From contig NZ_KV823561.1 of the NCBI RefSeq assembly GCF_001815985.1, forward strand, positions 45,352-109,351: a stretch of 64,000 nt of DNA, in the 5' to 3' direction. This DNA is from Corynebacterium sp. HMSC27B11. GTDB taxonomy: Bacteria; Actinomycetota; Actinomycetes; Mycobacteriales; Mycobacteriaceae. Both the position numbers and the translations under genes were made by a program. Shown here piece by piece: positions 37,745 to 47,573 of this stretch (the stretch's first letter is position 1; every line of letters starts with the position of its first letter). Below the pieces are notes generated by a model that had not been told where the DNA came from, did not search any database, and saw only the letters and a program-made list of their open reading frames with translations.

Positions 37745-39441
37745 ACCCGCACCTCCAGGCCGGGGCCCTGGGGAAGGTGCCAGTGGTGCTGGCCCAGCGC
37801 GGCGAAGTAATCCGCGTCGTGGGTGATGGACAGCAGCCCCATGCCGCTGTCCGCCAGCTGTTGCAGCAACCCGACCAGGGCGGTGAACGTGTTGAGGTCC
37901 TGGCCGAAGGTCGGTTCGTCCAGGATCAGCAGGCGCGGCTCAGTGGCCAGCACCGCGGCCACGGAGAGCCGGCGTTTCTCCCCACCCGAGAGGGTGAAGG
38001 GGTTGGCGGCCGCGAGGTGACTCAGCCCGAGGGTGCCCAGCAGCTCGTCTGCGCGGCGCTCGGCTGCGGCGGCGTCCATCCCGGCGGCCTTGGGGCCGAG
38101 CAGCAACTCGTCGCGGACGGTGCGGGCGGCCAGCTGGTGCTCGGGGCTTTGAAAGACGTATCCGATGCGGCGGACCAGGTCCTTCGAGCGCCAGCTGCGG
38201 GGGTCCGGGGTTTCCCGGCGCCTGTGCTTAGCGGGCTGGAGCCCACTGGCGTCCAGCTCCCCGCCCGCCGCGGGAACCAGGCCCGCGAGGGTGAGCGCCA
38301 AGGTGGATTTTCCGGTGCCGTTGCCGCCGGTCAGGCAGGTGGACCCCGGCTCCAGGGCAGCGGTGATGCCAGTGCGGATGGTGTGCTGGCCCCAGCCGAT
38401 GGCCAGGTCCTGGGTGCGCAGCAGTGGCTTCCCGCTCGCCTGGGAGCTCCCACCTGCGGGCGCGGACGCAGCGTCGATGGTTGTTTCTGCGTCGATCGGG
38501 TGGGCAACGGTGCCTCGGTTGCCAGCATGGTTCTGGTGATCAGCATGGCCCTGGTTGCCAGTTGAACCGGGCGCGGCCTTCAACGCGCCCAGCTCGGGCG
38601 GCGGGGTGCCCATGCGGCGCAGCGCGGGCGAGATGCCCGGCACCCAGATGCCTGCCTCGGCGAGCCGGTCGGCGTGGGTGTCCAGGATCTGCCCGGCCGG
38701 GCCGTCGGCGAGCACTCCCCCGGCTTGCCGACCACCGCTGGCCTGCTCCCCCACGCCGCTGGGGTTGGTCTCCCCGAGCACGAGGATGCGGTCGACGTGC
38801 CCGGCCCAGGTGGCTGCGCGGTGCTCGACGACGATCAGTGTGGCGCCGGTGTCCTCGCAGGCCCGGATGACGGCGTCGCGCACCTCGGCCACGCCCTCCG
38901 GGTCGAGGTTGGCGGTGGGTTCGTCCAGCACGATCACCCTGGGGCGCATGGCCAGCACCCCGGCCAGCGCGAGCCGTTGCTTCTGCCCGCCGGAGAGCCG
39001 GTGGGTGGACCGGTCGAGGTCCAGCTCCCCCAGCCCGACGGTGCGTAGAGCCTCCGTGGCGCGCTGCCACATCTCTTCCCGCGGGATGCCGAGGTTCTCG
39101 CAGCCGAAAACAACATCGTCGCCCACCCGGGCGGCGATGACCTGCGAGTCCGGGTCCTGCAGCACCATGCCGACCAGGCCCCGGGCCTGGGCCGGGTCCT
39201 TGCCGTCCACGCGGATGGCACCGCGCTGCTCGCCGTCCTCGGCATCCCCCAGCACCCCGGCGATACCGGCGAGCAGGGTGGATTTACCTGCGCCCGAGGC
39301 CCCGAGCAGCAGGATGCGCTCCCCGGGTTCCAGGCGTGCGGTGATGTTCGCGATGGCCGGGTTCTTCCGGCCGGCGTGGCGCCAGCCGAAGTCGGTGATC
39401 TCCACGACCGCCCCGCCCGGCGGCCGCCCGTGGCTCGTCAT
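37741..39441 (-). CDS. Fused ECF transporter ATPase (EcfA-EcfA', YkoD-like)
   Basis: 566-aa protein with two ABC ATPase domains. Domain 1 (about 8-250): Walker A GASGAGKST, signature LSGGQKQ, Walker B VIVLDEPTANLD. Domain 2 (about 330-566): Walker A GGNGTGKST, signature LSGGEKR, Walker B LLILDEPTFGQD. Between them is a variable, Ala/Gly/Asn/His-rich linker. Fusion of the two ATPases is the usual YkoD arrangement of thiamine-related ECF transporters. Lies 21 nt after ykoE. Confidence 0.92.
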   Translation of the reverse strand: MTSHGRPPGGAVVEITDFGWRHAGRKNPAIANITARLEPGERILLLGASGAGKSTLLAGIAGVLGDAEDGEQRGAIRVDGKDPAQARGLVGMVLQDPDSQVIAARVGDDVVFGCENLGIPREEMWQRATEALRTVGLGELDLDRSTHRLSGGQKQRLALAGVLAMRPRVIVLDEPTANLDPEGVAEVRDAVIRACEDTGATLIVVEHRAATWAGHVDRILVLGETNPSGVGEQASGGRQAGGVLADGPAGQILDTHADRLAEAGIWVPGISPALRRMGTPPPELGALKAAPGSTGNQGHADHQNHAGNRGTVAHPIDAETTIDAASAPAGGSSQASGKPLLRTQDLAIGWGQHTIRTGITAALEPGSTCLTGGNGTGKSTLALTLAGLVPAAGGELDASGLQPAKHRRRETPDPRSWRSKDLVRRIGYVFQSPEHQLAARTVRDELLLGPKAAGMDAAAAERRADELLGTLGLSHLAAANPFTLSGGEKRRLSVAAVLATEPRLLILDEPTFGQDLNTFTALVGLLQQLADSGMGLLSITHDADYFAALGQHHWHLPQGPGLEVRV

Positions 39442-39462
39442 GGTTTTCTCCCCTTGAGCGGC

Positions 39463-40122
<660 letters not shown>

Positions 40123-40124
40123 GC

Positions 40125-40226
40125 TTATCCTCCCTATCGCCGGCATGATCCGGATCAGGTTCATCGGTCGGCACCACGGTGCTGGCGCCCTCTCAGCCCG
40201 GACGTTCTCCCGGACTCCCGCGTTGG
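40125..40226 (-). promoter_or_regulatory. TPP riboswitch (THI element)
   Basis: Reading the minus strand, the TPP aptamer cores appear in order: GCGGGAGTCC, GGGCTGAGAGGG, then CCGATGAACCTGATCCGGATCATGCCGGCG and AGGGAGG. CTGAGA and the CTGATCCGG / ATGCCGGCG block are the thiamine pyrophosphate pocket. The GGGAGG that ends the element is the ribosome site of ykoE, so ligand binding would block translation initiation. The promoter must lie within or just after the esterase gene. Confidence 0.95.
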
Positions 40227-40260
40227 TCGGGTCTAACCCTAGCAGCCGCCCCGGAGGACC

Positions 40261-41598
40261 CTATTTCCGGTGGCGGGTGAAGAAACTCAAGATCTCCGCC
40301 CCGGCATTGACCGCGCGAGTGGGGTTCGCTTCCTGCTGGCCCCCGTCGTTACGCACCCCGGCAATCCCGGACTCACCGGGCCGGGCGGCTTCGCCCTCGC
40401 CGGGCCAGGTGTGCCCCATCCCCTTCACCGCGATGTGCATGACGTCCTTATCCGCCGCGCAGTCGCGCCACTGGTAGCGGCGGACAATGGGGGTGACGTT
40501 GCGGACCGCGGGGGCCCCGAAGCAGGAGGCACGGTGTGCATAGGCGGAGGTGAAGCTCATCGCCCCGAGGTACGGGGTGCCGTAGCGGGAGCCGCCCTCG
40601 TAGTGGATGCGACTGTCGTCCTCCCCGTGGATTTCGAGGAAGGACGTCGCCCTGCTGCCGCGAAACTGTGGGTGTTCTTTGCTACGCTGTGCCCGTGTTG
40701 CGCAGTTCTGCCAGGTGCCCTTGTAATAGGCCCCTGCGACCGAGGCGAAGGCGGCGAATTCCTGGGGTATCTCGCAAGCGAGCTTTGCGACGAAGCCGCC
40801 GCCGTTGCTCATTCCCGCGGCGTAGATGCGCAGGTCGTCGACCTGGTAGGTGGCGGCAATGCGGTTGATGAGGTCCCGGACCAGGGCCAGGTCTTGTTTC
40901 CCGGTGGCCGTGGCATAAGGTGCGCCCGCCCAGGCCCTGTCGACGCCGTCGGGGTAGGCGACGATGGCGCCGTCCCGGGCGAGGTCGCCGAAGCGGGCCA
41001 TGGCTGCGCCGGACTGCCCATAGCCATGGAAGGCGAGGATCAGTGGCTTGGGCCGGGTGGCCTGGGACTGGCGGGGCAGGGCGTCAGCAGGCACATGCAA
41101 CACTGCCTGGCGGTTCAGTCCGCCCGATGTCAGCTGGACTTGGCCATTGTGCCCGGGGTGTGGGGCGCCCCGCAGTGGGGCGGAGTGTTGGGTATTGCGC
41201 AGCACGGGTGCGGGGCTGGTGCTCGTGGCTGGGTCCGTGGCAGCACCCTGGCTGGCTTCTCCCCCGCTACCCCCACGGGTGCTGGGCTCACTGCCCGCGC
41301 CGGCCTGGTCCTCCCCGGTACCGCCAGCCCCCGGGGTGCGGTCGTTGCTGGTCCCCGCCGTCCGGCTCGAGCGCTCCGGGATGGCCACGGCGGATTCGTG
41401 TTCGGTGCGTTCGCTGACCAGGCTGTGTCGGCTTTTTCGGGTGAGGTAGTCGACGCTCCAGCCGGTATTTTTCTGCAGCCACACCCCGGCCCCGGCGGCG
41501 AGCCCAATGGCCACGGCTGCCAGCGCGAGGGCGATGATTCGCCGCAGCATATAGCGCCGCTGGCTGGTGGGGCGCCCGGAAGGGCTAGGGGTGGTCAT
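40261..41598 (-). CDS. Secreted esterase, PHB depolymerase/LpqC family
   Basis: 445-aa alpha/beta-hydrolase. An N-terminal membrane anchor or signal (RRIIALALAAVAIGLAAGAGVWL, about 19-42) precedes a 100-residue Pro/Ser/Gly-rich spacer. The hydrolase domain (from about 150) has LILAFHGYGQSGAAM, the nucleophile in YAAGMSNGGGFVAKLACE, FLEIHGEDDSRIHYEGG (acid) and GMGHTWPGEGE (His). The group includes LpqC and feruloyl/PHB-type esterases; the natural substrate is unknown. Stop codon at 40263-40261 is about 35 bp before the riboswitch, so readthrough into the thiamine operon is possible. Confidence 0.85.
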   Translation of the reverse strand: MTTPSPSGRPTSQRRYMLRRIIALALAAVAIGLAAGAGVWLQKNTGWSVDYLTRKSRHSLVSERTEHESAVAIPERSSRTAGTSNDRTPGAGGTGEDQAGAGSEPSTRGGSGGEASQGAATDPATSTSPAPVLRNTQHSAPLRGAPHPGHNGQVQLTSGGLNRQAVLHVPADALPRQSQATRPKPLILAFHGYGQSGAAMARFGDLARDGAIVAYPDGVDRAWAGAPYATATGKQDLALVRDLINRIAATYQVDDLRIYAAGMSNGGGFVAKLACEIPQEFAAFASVAGAYYKGTWQNCATRAQRSKEHPQFRGSRATSFLEIHGEDDSRIHYEGGSRYGTPYLGAMSFTSAYAHRASCFGAPAVRNVTPIVRRYQWRDCAADKDVMHIAVKGMGHTWPGEGEAARPGESGIAGVRNDGGQQEANPTRAVNAGAEILSFFTRHRK

Positions 41599-41770
41599 TC
41601 CCCCGATCTTGAAGGGTGGGCGCGCTGATTGTCAATCGGTGAATCGCATAAGTGTTATTCCCCACGTTGTGATCGCCCCCGCCTCCCCCGGCCACAGGCA
41701 CTTCCTCACCGTCGCAGCCACCCACCTGGGTCGTGACCACGGCCGACCCGGTAGCCGGCTCCGGGGCACT

Positions 41771-44700
41771 TCAGCGGAAATCCCGCGACGGGCTACCCAG
41801 CGCCGCGGCACCACCCAGCTCCGTCTCCACGGCCTCCAACAGATCGGCGGTAACACTGGCCGCACCCTCCGCGTTATGCACGATCCCCCGGACCACCACG
41901 ATGCGCGCTGTCATCGCCACCTGCCGCTGTTTCTTCCATAAGCCCTGGGTGAGCATCACGTTCGCGATGCCGGTCTCGTCCTCCACCCCGAGGAAGACGA
42001 CCCCGCCCGCAGTGGCCGGGCGCTGCCGGTGCGTGATCACCCCGGCCACCCGGATCCGCGAACCATCCGGCACGTGCAGCAGATCCACGGCGGGCACCAC
42101 CGCCGCCCCACCCCGGCGTTGCCCGCGACGCACCCCGGCACGCACCGGCAGGTCGTGCCACTGGGAAAGCTGGCCCCGCAGCAACTCCACAGGGTGCCCG
42201 TCCGGGGTCACCGACGTGGCCGCGAGATCCGCGGCAGCCAGCTCGAAGGCGCTCATGCCAGGCAGCGCGGGAACCGAGGGTGCGGACGTCCCCGGCAGCA
42301 TGCCCTCCCGCTCCGTGGCCGCCAGCCCCGCGGCCCACACCGCCTGCCGCCGATCCAGCCCGAGGCTCTCTAAGGCCCCGGCCCGCGCCAGGGCTGCCAC
42401 CTGCGCCACGCTGAGCCCGGCTTCCCGGGAGAGGTCGCTGACCTGCCGGTATTCCCCCTTCTCTTCCCGTGTGGCGACGATCCGCTCGGCCGTGTCCTCG
42501 CTGATCCCCGCGATGGATGCCAGCCCCAGCCGGATCGCACCGAGGGGCTCCGCGGTGCCCCGCCCCAGCCCGTGCACCCCGCGGGCGCGGTTGACGTCGT
42601 CAAAAGAAGAGGAAGAAGACGCGGAAGAAGACGCAGCAGAACCTGCCGAGAGATCCGTATCCGCCTGCACCCCGGAAGCGTTGACGCACACCGGGAGGAT
42701 CCGCACCCCGTGGCGGCGGGCGTCCGCGATCAGCGACTGCGGCGAGTAGAAGCCCATCGGCTGGGCGCGCAACAAGGCCACGCAGAATTCCGCCGGGTAG
42801 TGGTACTTAAACCAGGCGGAGTAGTAGACCAGCGCGGCGAAGGACTGGGAGTGGGACTCCGGGAAGCCATAGGCTGCGAACGCCGTGATCTTCTCCCACA
42901 GCCGGTCCGCGACCTCCCCAGTGATGCCGTTGGTGCGCTCCAGGCCCTCGTAGAAGCGCTCCTTGAGCCGCGCCATCCGCTCCGGGGAACGCTTGGACCC
43001 CATCGCGCGGCGCAACGTATCGGCCTCCGCGGCAGTGAACCCGGCGGCGTCCACCACGACCTGCATCAACTGCTCCTGGAACAGTGGGATGCCGAGGGTC
43101 TTGCCGAGCGCGGGTTCCAGGCACGGGTGGTCGAAGGTCACCGGCTCCAGGCCGTTGCGCCGCCGGATGAACGGGTGGACCGACCCACCCTGGATGGGGC
43201 CGGGGCGGATCAGCGCGACCTGCACCACCAGGTCGTAGAAGCGCCGGGGTCGCAGGCGGGGCAGGGTGTTCATCTGGGCGCGGGACTCCACCTGGAACAC
43301 GCCCACCGCGTCGGCGCGGCTGAGCATCTCGTAGACCGCTTCCTCGGTCGGGGCCAGCCGCCACAGCTCGATACGGCGGCCACGGTGGGTGGCCACCTGG
43401 TCGATGGCGTGGTGCAGGGCCTCGAGCATGCCCAGGCCCAGCAGATCGAATTTCACCAGCCCGACGGCCGCGCAGTCGTCCTTATCCCACTGCACCACGG
43501 AGCGGTTCTCCATGCGCGCCCACTCGGTGGGCACGACGTCCGCGATGGGGCGGTCGCAGATGACCATGCCGCCGGAGTGGATACCCAGGTGGCGGGGCTG
43601 GCCGATCAGCTGTTCAGCAAGCTGCCGCACCCGCTCGGGCGCCTCGGCGGTACCTCGGGTCCAGGCATCCACCTGGCCTGCCGGGTAGCCGAGCGCGCGG
43701 GCGGCATCCCGCAGCGCCCCCTTGCGCCGGTAGGTGATGACGTTCGCGACCTGGGCGGCGTTCTCCCGCCCGTAGCGGCGGTAGACGTACTGGATGACCT
43801 CCTCGCGGCGACCGGATTCGATGTCGAGGTCGATGTCGGGTGGCCCCTCGCGTTCCGGGGAAAGGAAGCGTTCGAAGAGCAGGCCGGCGGCGACGGCGTC
43901 GACAGAGGTGATGCCGAGCGCGAAACAGACGGCGGAGTTCGCCGCCGAGCCGCGCCCCTGGCAGAGGATGTTGTTGCTGTGGCAGTGGTCGACGATGTCG
44001 TGGACGATGAGGAAGTAGCCGGGGAAGCCCAGTTTTTCGATGACGCCGAGTTCCCGGTCGATGACCTCCCAGGCCTTCTGCGCCGCCGCGGTGGAGCCGC
44101 GCCGCCCGTAACGGTGGGTGCCGTTTCTTTCCACGAGCTCGCGGAGCCAGGACATCTCGCTGTGGCCTTCCGGCACGGGAAAGTGCGGTAGTTCCGGGGC
44201 GACGAGGTTCAGGGTGAAGGCGCATTCTTCGGCGACGCCCACGCTGGTTGCGGTGGCTTCCGCGAGCCAGGCGCAGTCCCCGGCGAGCTGCCGCAGTTCC
44301 GCCCCGGAGCGCAGCCAGGATCCACCCACGGGGTGGGTAACGGGTTCGGCACGAGCGACGTCCCAACGCCGCCGCAGGGCGGCCTTGGCCCCAGCCAGGC
44401 GGGCCTGGCTGGGGGTCGCGCAGGTGGGCTGCGAGGAGAGGATCTCGCGCAGCCCGTGGGTGGTCGCGAAGGCGTGGAGGGCCTCGTTGTGGTCCACGTC
44501 GGCCGGGTCCATGCTCAGCTGCAGTTGCACGAGGCAGTGCTGCGTGCCGAAGGCTTCTAGTAATTCGGCGGCGCGGCCGGGGATGGCGAGCTGGGCGGCG
44601 TCGATGAGGACGAGCCAGTGCCCGCCGGCGGCCTCGGCGAGAGAGTTGAAGCTGGGGTATTCAACTGCGTCCTTGTCCCGGTGGGCCATCCGGGCGGCGG

Positions 44701-45268
44701 TGATGCCGCGGCTGAGCCGCCGGTAGCCCTCCTGGCCGCGGCAGAGCACCGCCAGGCCGGGGGCCTGTGGCCCGTCGATGCTGAGCTCCGCCCCGAAGAC
44801 GGTCTTTAGCTCGCCGTCTGCCTCTGCGGCGGCGGTGGCAAAACGCGCGGCCCCGTACATGCCGTCCCGGTCGAGGCAGGCCAGCGCGCTGATGCCGAGT
44901 GCGATGGCCTGCTCCACTAGTTCCTCGGGTTCGCTGGCGCCGTGGAGGAAGTGATAGCTGCTGGCGGCGCGCAGCTCCGCGAACTCCACGTGCGCCCCGG
45001 CTGCGCGCGCCCTACCCCCAGGCTCCCCCGCCGCGCTCCGCGCCCCGTGGATCCCATCAGGCTGCTTCCCGCGCCTGAGGTCAAGCCGCTCCGCGGACTG
45101 GGCCTCGCCGGGGTAATCGTCATGTCGACCATCGAGCTGCTCGTCGCGCCGCGCCTCGTTCCGCGGGCGAACTTCAACACCCTCACCTGTGGTTTTTCCC
45201 GAAAGGACACGCTCGATCCGCGACCAGCTGAGGGCTTTGGGGTTGTTGAATCCGCGCGTATACGTCAC
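41771..45268 (-). CDS. dnaE2: Error-prone DNA polymerase DnaE2 (ImuC)
   Basis: 1165-aa C-family polymerase alpha subunit of the SOS mutasome. N-terminal YTRGFNNPKALSWSRIERVLSGK matches the DnaE2 lead motif, supporting the start. The PHP domain begins at EFAELRAASSYHFLHGASEPEELV (about 93). Polymerase core: GRGSAANSAVCFALGIT, PDIDLDIESGRREEVIQYVYRRYG with the acidic ligands, and PHPFIRRRNG-like SVHPFIRRRNGLEPV; FPESHSQSFAALVYYSAWFKYHYP follows; the OB fold is at the C-terminus (RIRVAGVITHRQRPATAGGVVFLGVEDETG). A Ser/Asp stretch (SAGSAASSSASSSSSFDD) interrupts the region after the core. An SOS box lies 21 bp upstream. It acts with ImuA'/ImuB encoded 9 kb away. Confidence 0.96.
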   Translation of the reverse strand: MTYTRGFNNPKALSWSRIERVLSGKTTGEGVEVRPRNEARRDEQLDGRHDDYPGEAQSAERLDLRRGKQPDGIHGARSAAGEPGGRARAAGAHVEFAELRAASSYHFLHGASEPEELVEQAIALGISALACLDRDGMYGAARFATAAAEADGELKTVFGAELSIDGPQAPGLAVLCRGQEGYRRLSRGITAARMAHRDKDAVEYPSFNSLAEAAGGHWLVLIDAAQLAIPGRAAELLEAFGTQHCLVQLQLSMDPADVDHNEALHAFATTHGLREILSSQPTCATPSQARLAGAKAALRRRWDVARAEPVTHPVGGSWLRSGAELRQLAGDCAWLAEATATSVGVAEECAFTLNLVAPELPHFPVPEGHSEMSWLRELVERNGTHRYGRRGSTAAAQKAWEVIDRELGVIEKLGFPGYFLIVHDIVDHCHSNNILCQGRGSAANSAVCFALGITSVDAVAAGLLFERFLSPEREGPPDIDLDIESGRREEVIQYVYRRYGRENAAQVANVITYRRKGALRDAARALGYPAGQVDAWTRGTAEAPERVRQLAEQLIGQPRHLGIHSGGMVICDRPIADVVPTEWARMENRSVVQWDKDDCAAVGLVKFDLLGLGMLEALHHAIDQVATHRGRRIELWRLAPTEEAVYEMLSRADAVGVFQVESRAQMNTLPRLRPRRFYDLVVQVALIRPGPIQGGSVHPFIRRRNGLEPVTFDHPCLEPALGKTLGIPLFQEQLMQVVVDAAGFTAAEADTLRRAMGSKRSPERMARLKERFYEGLERTNGITGEVADRLWEKITAFAAYGFPESHSQSFAALVYYSAWFKYHYPAEFCVALLRAQPMGFYSPQSLIADARRHGVRILPVCVNASGVQADTDLSAGSAASSSASSSSSFDDVNRARGVHGLGRGTAEPLGAIRLGLASIAGISEDTAERIVATREEKGEYRQVSDLSREAGLSVAQVAALARAGALESLGLDRRQAVWAAGLAATEREGMLPGTSAPSVPALPGMSAFELAAADLAATSVTPDGHPVELLRGQLSQWHDLPVRAGVRRGQRRGGAAVVPAVDLLHVPDGSRIRVAGVITHRQRPATAGGVVFLGVEDETGIANVMLTQGLWKKQRQVAMTARIVVVRGIVHNAEGAASVTADLLEAVETELGGAAALGSPSRDFR

Positions 45269-45288
45269 GGCCAGAACCCTACCCTAAA

Positions 45289-45304
45289 TCGAACATCTAT
45301 TCGA
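45289..45304 (-). promoter_or_regulatory. LexA/SOS box upstream of dnaE2
   Basis: On the minus strand TCGAATAGATGTTCGA, matching the corynebacterial/mycobacterial consensus TCGAAnAnnTGTTCGA except for flexible positions. 21 bp before the start codon. Confidence 0.88.
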
Positions 45305-45397
45305 TATAGCACAGCATTCGCCCCTGCCTACCGCCCCTGTACCGCCATTCCCTCAAGGCAGAAATCGACGACACCACGTGCATAAATGACAAGAAAA

Positions 45398-45413
45398 TAG
45401 ACCAAGTTGTCCA
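45398..45413 (+). promoter_or_regulatory. McbR-like operator upstream of metQ
   Basis: TAGAC-CAAGTT-GTCCA, one mismatch from TAGAC-N6-GTCTA. Its right arm overlaps the TTGTCC -35 element. Confidence 0.72.
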
Positions 45414-45435
45414 TGCTGCCCTACGGTGCTAAATT
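45407..45435 (+). promoter_or_regulatory. Putative metQ promoter
   Basis: TTGTCC (45407-45412) and TAAATT (45430-45435), spaced by 17 bp, about 90 bp before the metQ start; overlaps the McbR-like operator. Confidence 0.6.
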
Positions 45436-45524
45436 TGCCTTCAACAAACAGTGCCCCGCCAAACAAAAAACACCCGTGCCAACGACGGCACACGGCGGAC
45501 ACCCCCAGATCTAGGAGGATCACC

Positions 45525-46394
45525 ATGACTCTTCGACGCAAGGCCCTGGCCGCGACGATCGCCCTGACCACCAGCTTCAGCCTCGTGGCCTGCTCCGGCG
45601 GCAACGACGACGACACCATCGTCATCGGCACCACCGACTCCGAGCAGAAGCAGTGGCAGGTCTTCAAGCAGGAGCTGGATAACGCCGGCCTGAAGACCGA
45701 GATCAAGTCCTTCAACGACTACTCCATCCCGAACCGTGCGCTGACCGACGGCGAGATCGACGTCAACAACTTCCAGCACATGATGTTCCTGGCCGAGTAC
45801 AACAACGGCAACAACACCGACCTCGCACCGGTCGGCGCTACCGAGATCCTGCCGCTGGGCCTGTACTACAAGGACCACTCCGACCTGAAGGACGTCGAGA
45901 AGGCTGGCGAGGTCGCCATCCCGAACGACTCCACCAACCAGGGCCGCGCCATCAACGTCCTCGTCCAGGCTGGCCTGGTCACCCTGAAGAAGGAAGGTCT
46001 GCTGACCCCGACCCCGGCCGACATCGACACCGACAAGTCCAAGATCAAGGTCACCCCGGTCGACGCAGCCCAGACCGCGACCTCCTGGCTCGACGGCACC
46101 CCGGCCATCGTCAACAACTCCTTCCTGGACCGCGCGGACATCGACCCGAAGACCGCCATCTTCCAGGACGACCCGGAGAAGGAGGAGGCACAGCCGTACA
46201 TCAACGGCTTCGTGACCACCAAGGACCGCAAGGACGAAGAGGACCTGAAGAAGCTCGTCGAGATCTGGCACTCCAAGCCGGTCCAGGACGCCATCGACGA
46301 GCAGACCAAGGGCACCTCCGTCGCCGTGACCATGTCCGGCGATGAGCTGCAGAAGGTGCTGGACACCACCCAGCAGAAGCTCAAGGAGCAGTAA
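45525..46394 (+). CDS. metQ: Methionine ABC transporter substrate-binding lipoprotein
   Basis: 289-aa NlpA/MetQ lipoprotein. Signal peptide (TLRRKALAATIALTTSFSLVAC) ends in the lipobox LVAC. Mature part: TIVIGTTDSEQKQWQVFKQELDNAG, NDYSIPNRALTDGEIDVNNFQHMMFL and PNDSTNQGRAINVLVQAGLV, the methionine-binding motifs. ATG has AGGAGG 8 nt upstream; the frame is open farther upstream without meaning. First gene of metQ-metN-metI; a stem-loop follows the stop. Expression probably responds to sulfur supply through the upstream operator. Confidence 0.95.
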   Translation: MTLRRKALAATIALTTSFSLVACSGGNDDDTIVIGTTDSEQKQWQVFKQELDNAGLKTEIKSFNDYSIPNRALTDGEIDVNNFQHMMFLAEYNNGNNTDLAPVGATEILPLGLYYKDHSDLKDVEKAGEVAIPNDSTNQGRAINVLVQAGLVTLKKEGLLTPTPADIDTDKSKIKVTPVDAAQTATSWLDGTPAIVNNSFLDRADIDPKTAIFQDDPEKEEAQPYINGFVTTKDRKDEEDLKKLVEIWHSKPVQDAIDEQTKGTSVAVTMSGDELQKVLDTTQQKLKEQ

Positions 46395-46406
46395 AACCCA
46401 ACCCCC

Positions 46407-46463
46407 AAAAAGGCGTGTCTCGCATGGCCGGCCCACCAGCCCGCCAGCCGAGGCACGCCTTTT
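46407..46463 (+). terminator. Stem-loop between metQ and metN
   Basis: AAAAAGGCGTGTCTCG pairs with CGAGGCACGCCTTTT (one G-T pair) around a 25-nt loop, ending in a short T-run inside the metQ-metN gap. It could be a partial terminator or mRNA-end protector allowing more binding protein than ATPase and permease. Confidence 0.75.
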
Positions 46464-46481
46464 AAACCGGAAGGCACCCCA

Positions 46482-47573
46482 ATGGCCCAAGGCACATCCG
46501 CCGCCCCCGACACGGCCGGCCCCGCAACCCCGCGGGGCGACCGCACGGGAACGGGAATCGAATTTCGCAACGTCCACAAGGTCTTCAAGCAGGGACGCAA
46601 GTCCATCACCGCTCTGGAGGACGTGAACATCACCATCCAGCCGGGCTCCATCGTGGGCATCATCGGCTACTCCGGCGCGGGCAAGTCCACGCTGGTGCGC
46701 CAGATCAACGGGCTGGACAAGCCGACCAGCGGCGAGATCCTGCTCGACGGGCAGGACATCGTCCCGCTGAAGGAACCGGAGATGCGCAAGCTGCGCTCCG
46801 ATATCGGCATGATCTTCCAGCAGTTCAACCTGTTCTCCTCCCGCACCGTGGCGGGCAACATCGCCTACCCTCTGAAGCTGCAGGGCATGCCGAAGGCCGA
46901 GCGCGAGGCGCGCGTCGCCGAGCTGCTGGAGTTCGTGGGGCTGGCTGATAAGGGCCGCAGCTACCCGGAGCAGCTCTCCGGCGGCCAGAAGCAACGCGTG
47001 GGCATCGCCCGCGCCCTGGCGACGAACCCGAGCCTGCTGCTCGCCGACGAGGCAACCAGCGCGCTGGACCCCTCCACCACCCGCGACGTGCTCGCGCTGC
47101 TGCGCCGCGTCAACGAGGAGCTGGGCATCACCATCGTGGTGATCACCCACGAGATGGAGGTCGTCCGCTCCATCGCCGACCAGGTGGTCGTCATGTCCAA
47201 CGCCCGCGTGGTGGAGCAGGGCTCGGTCTACGAGGTCTTCTCCAACCCGCAGACGGAGGTCGCGAAGAACTTCGTGGCCACCTCCCTGCGCAACACCCCG
47301 GACAACGTGGAAGCGGACGCCCTGCAGGCCGGCGACGGCCGCCTGTTCACCATCACGATGAACCAGGGTGTGGGCTTCTTCGACGCCGTCTCCGAGCTCT
47401 CGGCTACGGATGTGAGCGTGAACATCGTCCACGGCGGGGTCACCACCCTGCAGAACCACTCCTTCGGCCGCCTGACCGTGCGCGTGACCGCTCAGGACGC
47501 CGCCGGTGAGACAGCGATCGAGAAGTTCTACGCCGACCTGTCCCAGCGAACCGATATTGAGGAGATCCGATGA
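46482..47573 (+). CDS. metN: Methionine ABC transporter ATP-binding protein
   Basis: 363-aa ATPase with a short Ala/Pro-rich lead. ABC motifs: GYSGAGKST Walker A, LSGGQKQRVGIARALA signature, LLLADEATSALD Walker B and VITHEMEVV switch. The C-terminal 100 residues (RLFTITMNQGVGFFDAVSELSATDVSVNIVHGGV) form the NIL/ACT-like domain by which methionine inhibits transport. Start within a GGAAGGCACCCC context; overlaps metI by 4 bp. Confidence 0.95.
   Translation: MAQGTSAAPDTAGPATPRGDRTGTGIEFRNVHKVFKQGRKSITALEDVNITIQPGSIVGIIGYSGAGKSTLVRQINGLDKPTSGEILLDGQDIVPLKEPEMRKLRSDIGMIFQQFNLFSSRTVAGNIAYPLKLQGMPKAEREARVAELLEFVGLADKGRSYPEQLSGGQKQRVGIARALATNPSLLLADEATSALDPSTTRDVLALLRRVNEELGITIVVITHEMEVVRSIADQVVVMSNARVVEQGSVYEVFSNPQTEVAKNFVATSLRNTPDNVEADALQAGDGRLFTITMNQGVGFFDAVSELSATDVSVNIVHGGVTTLQNHSFGRLTVRVTAQDAAGETAIEKFYADLSQRTDIEEIR

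Noticed and set aside
40140..40164. ATG start for ykoE within the riboswitch
   Set aside because: The ATG lies in the conserved aptamer core; GTG 40122 with GGGAGG fits both family length and control mechanism.
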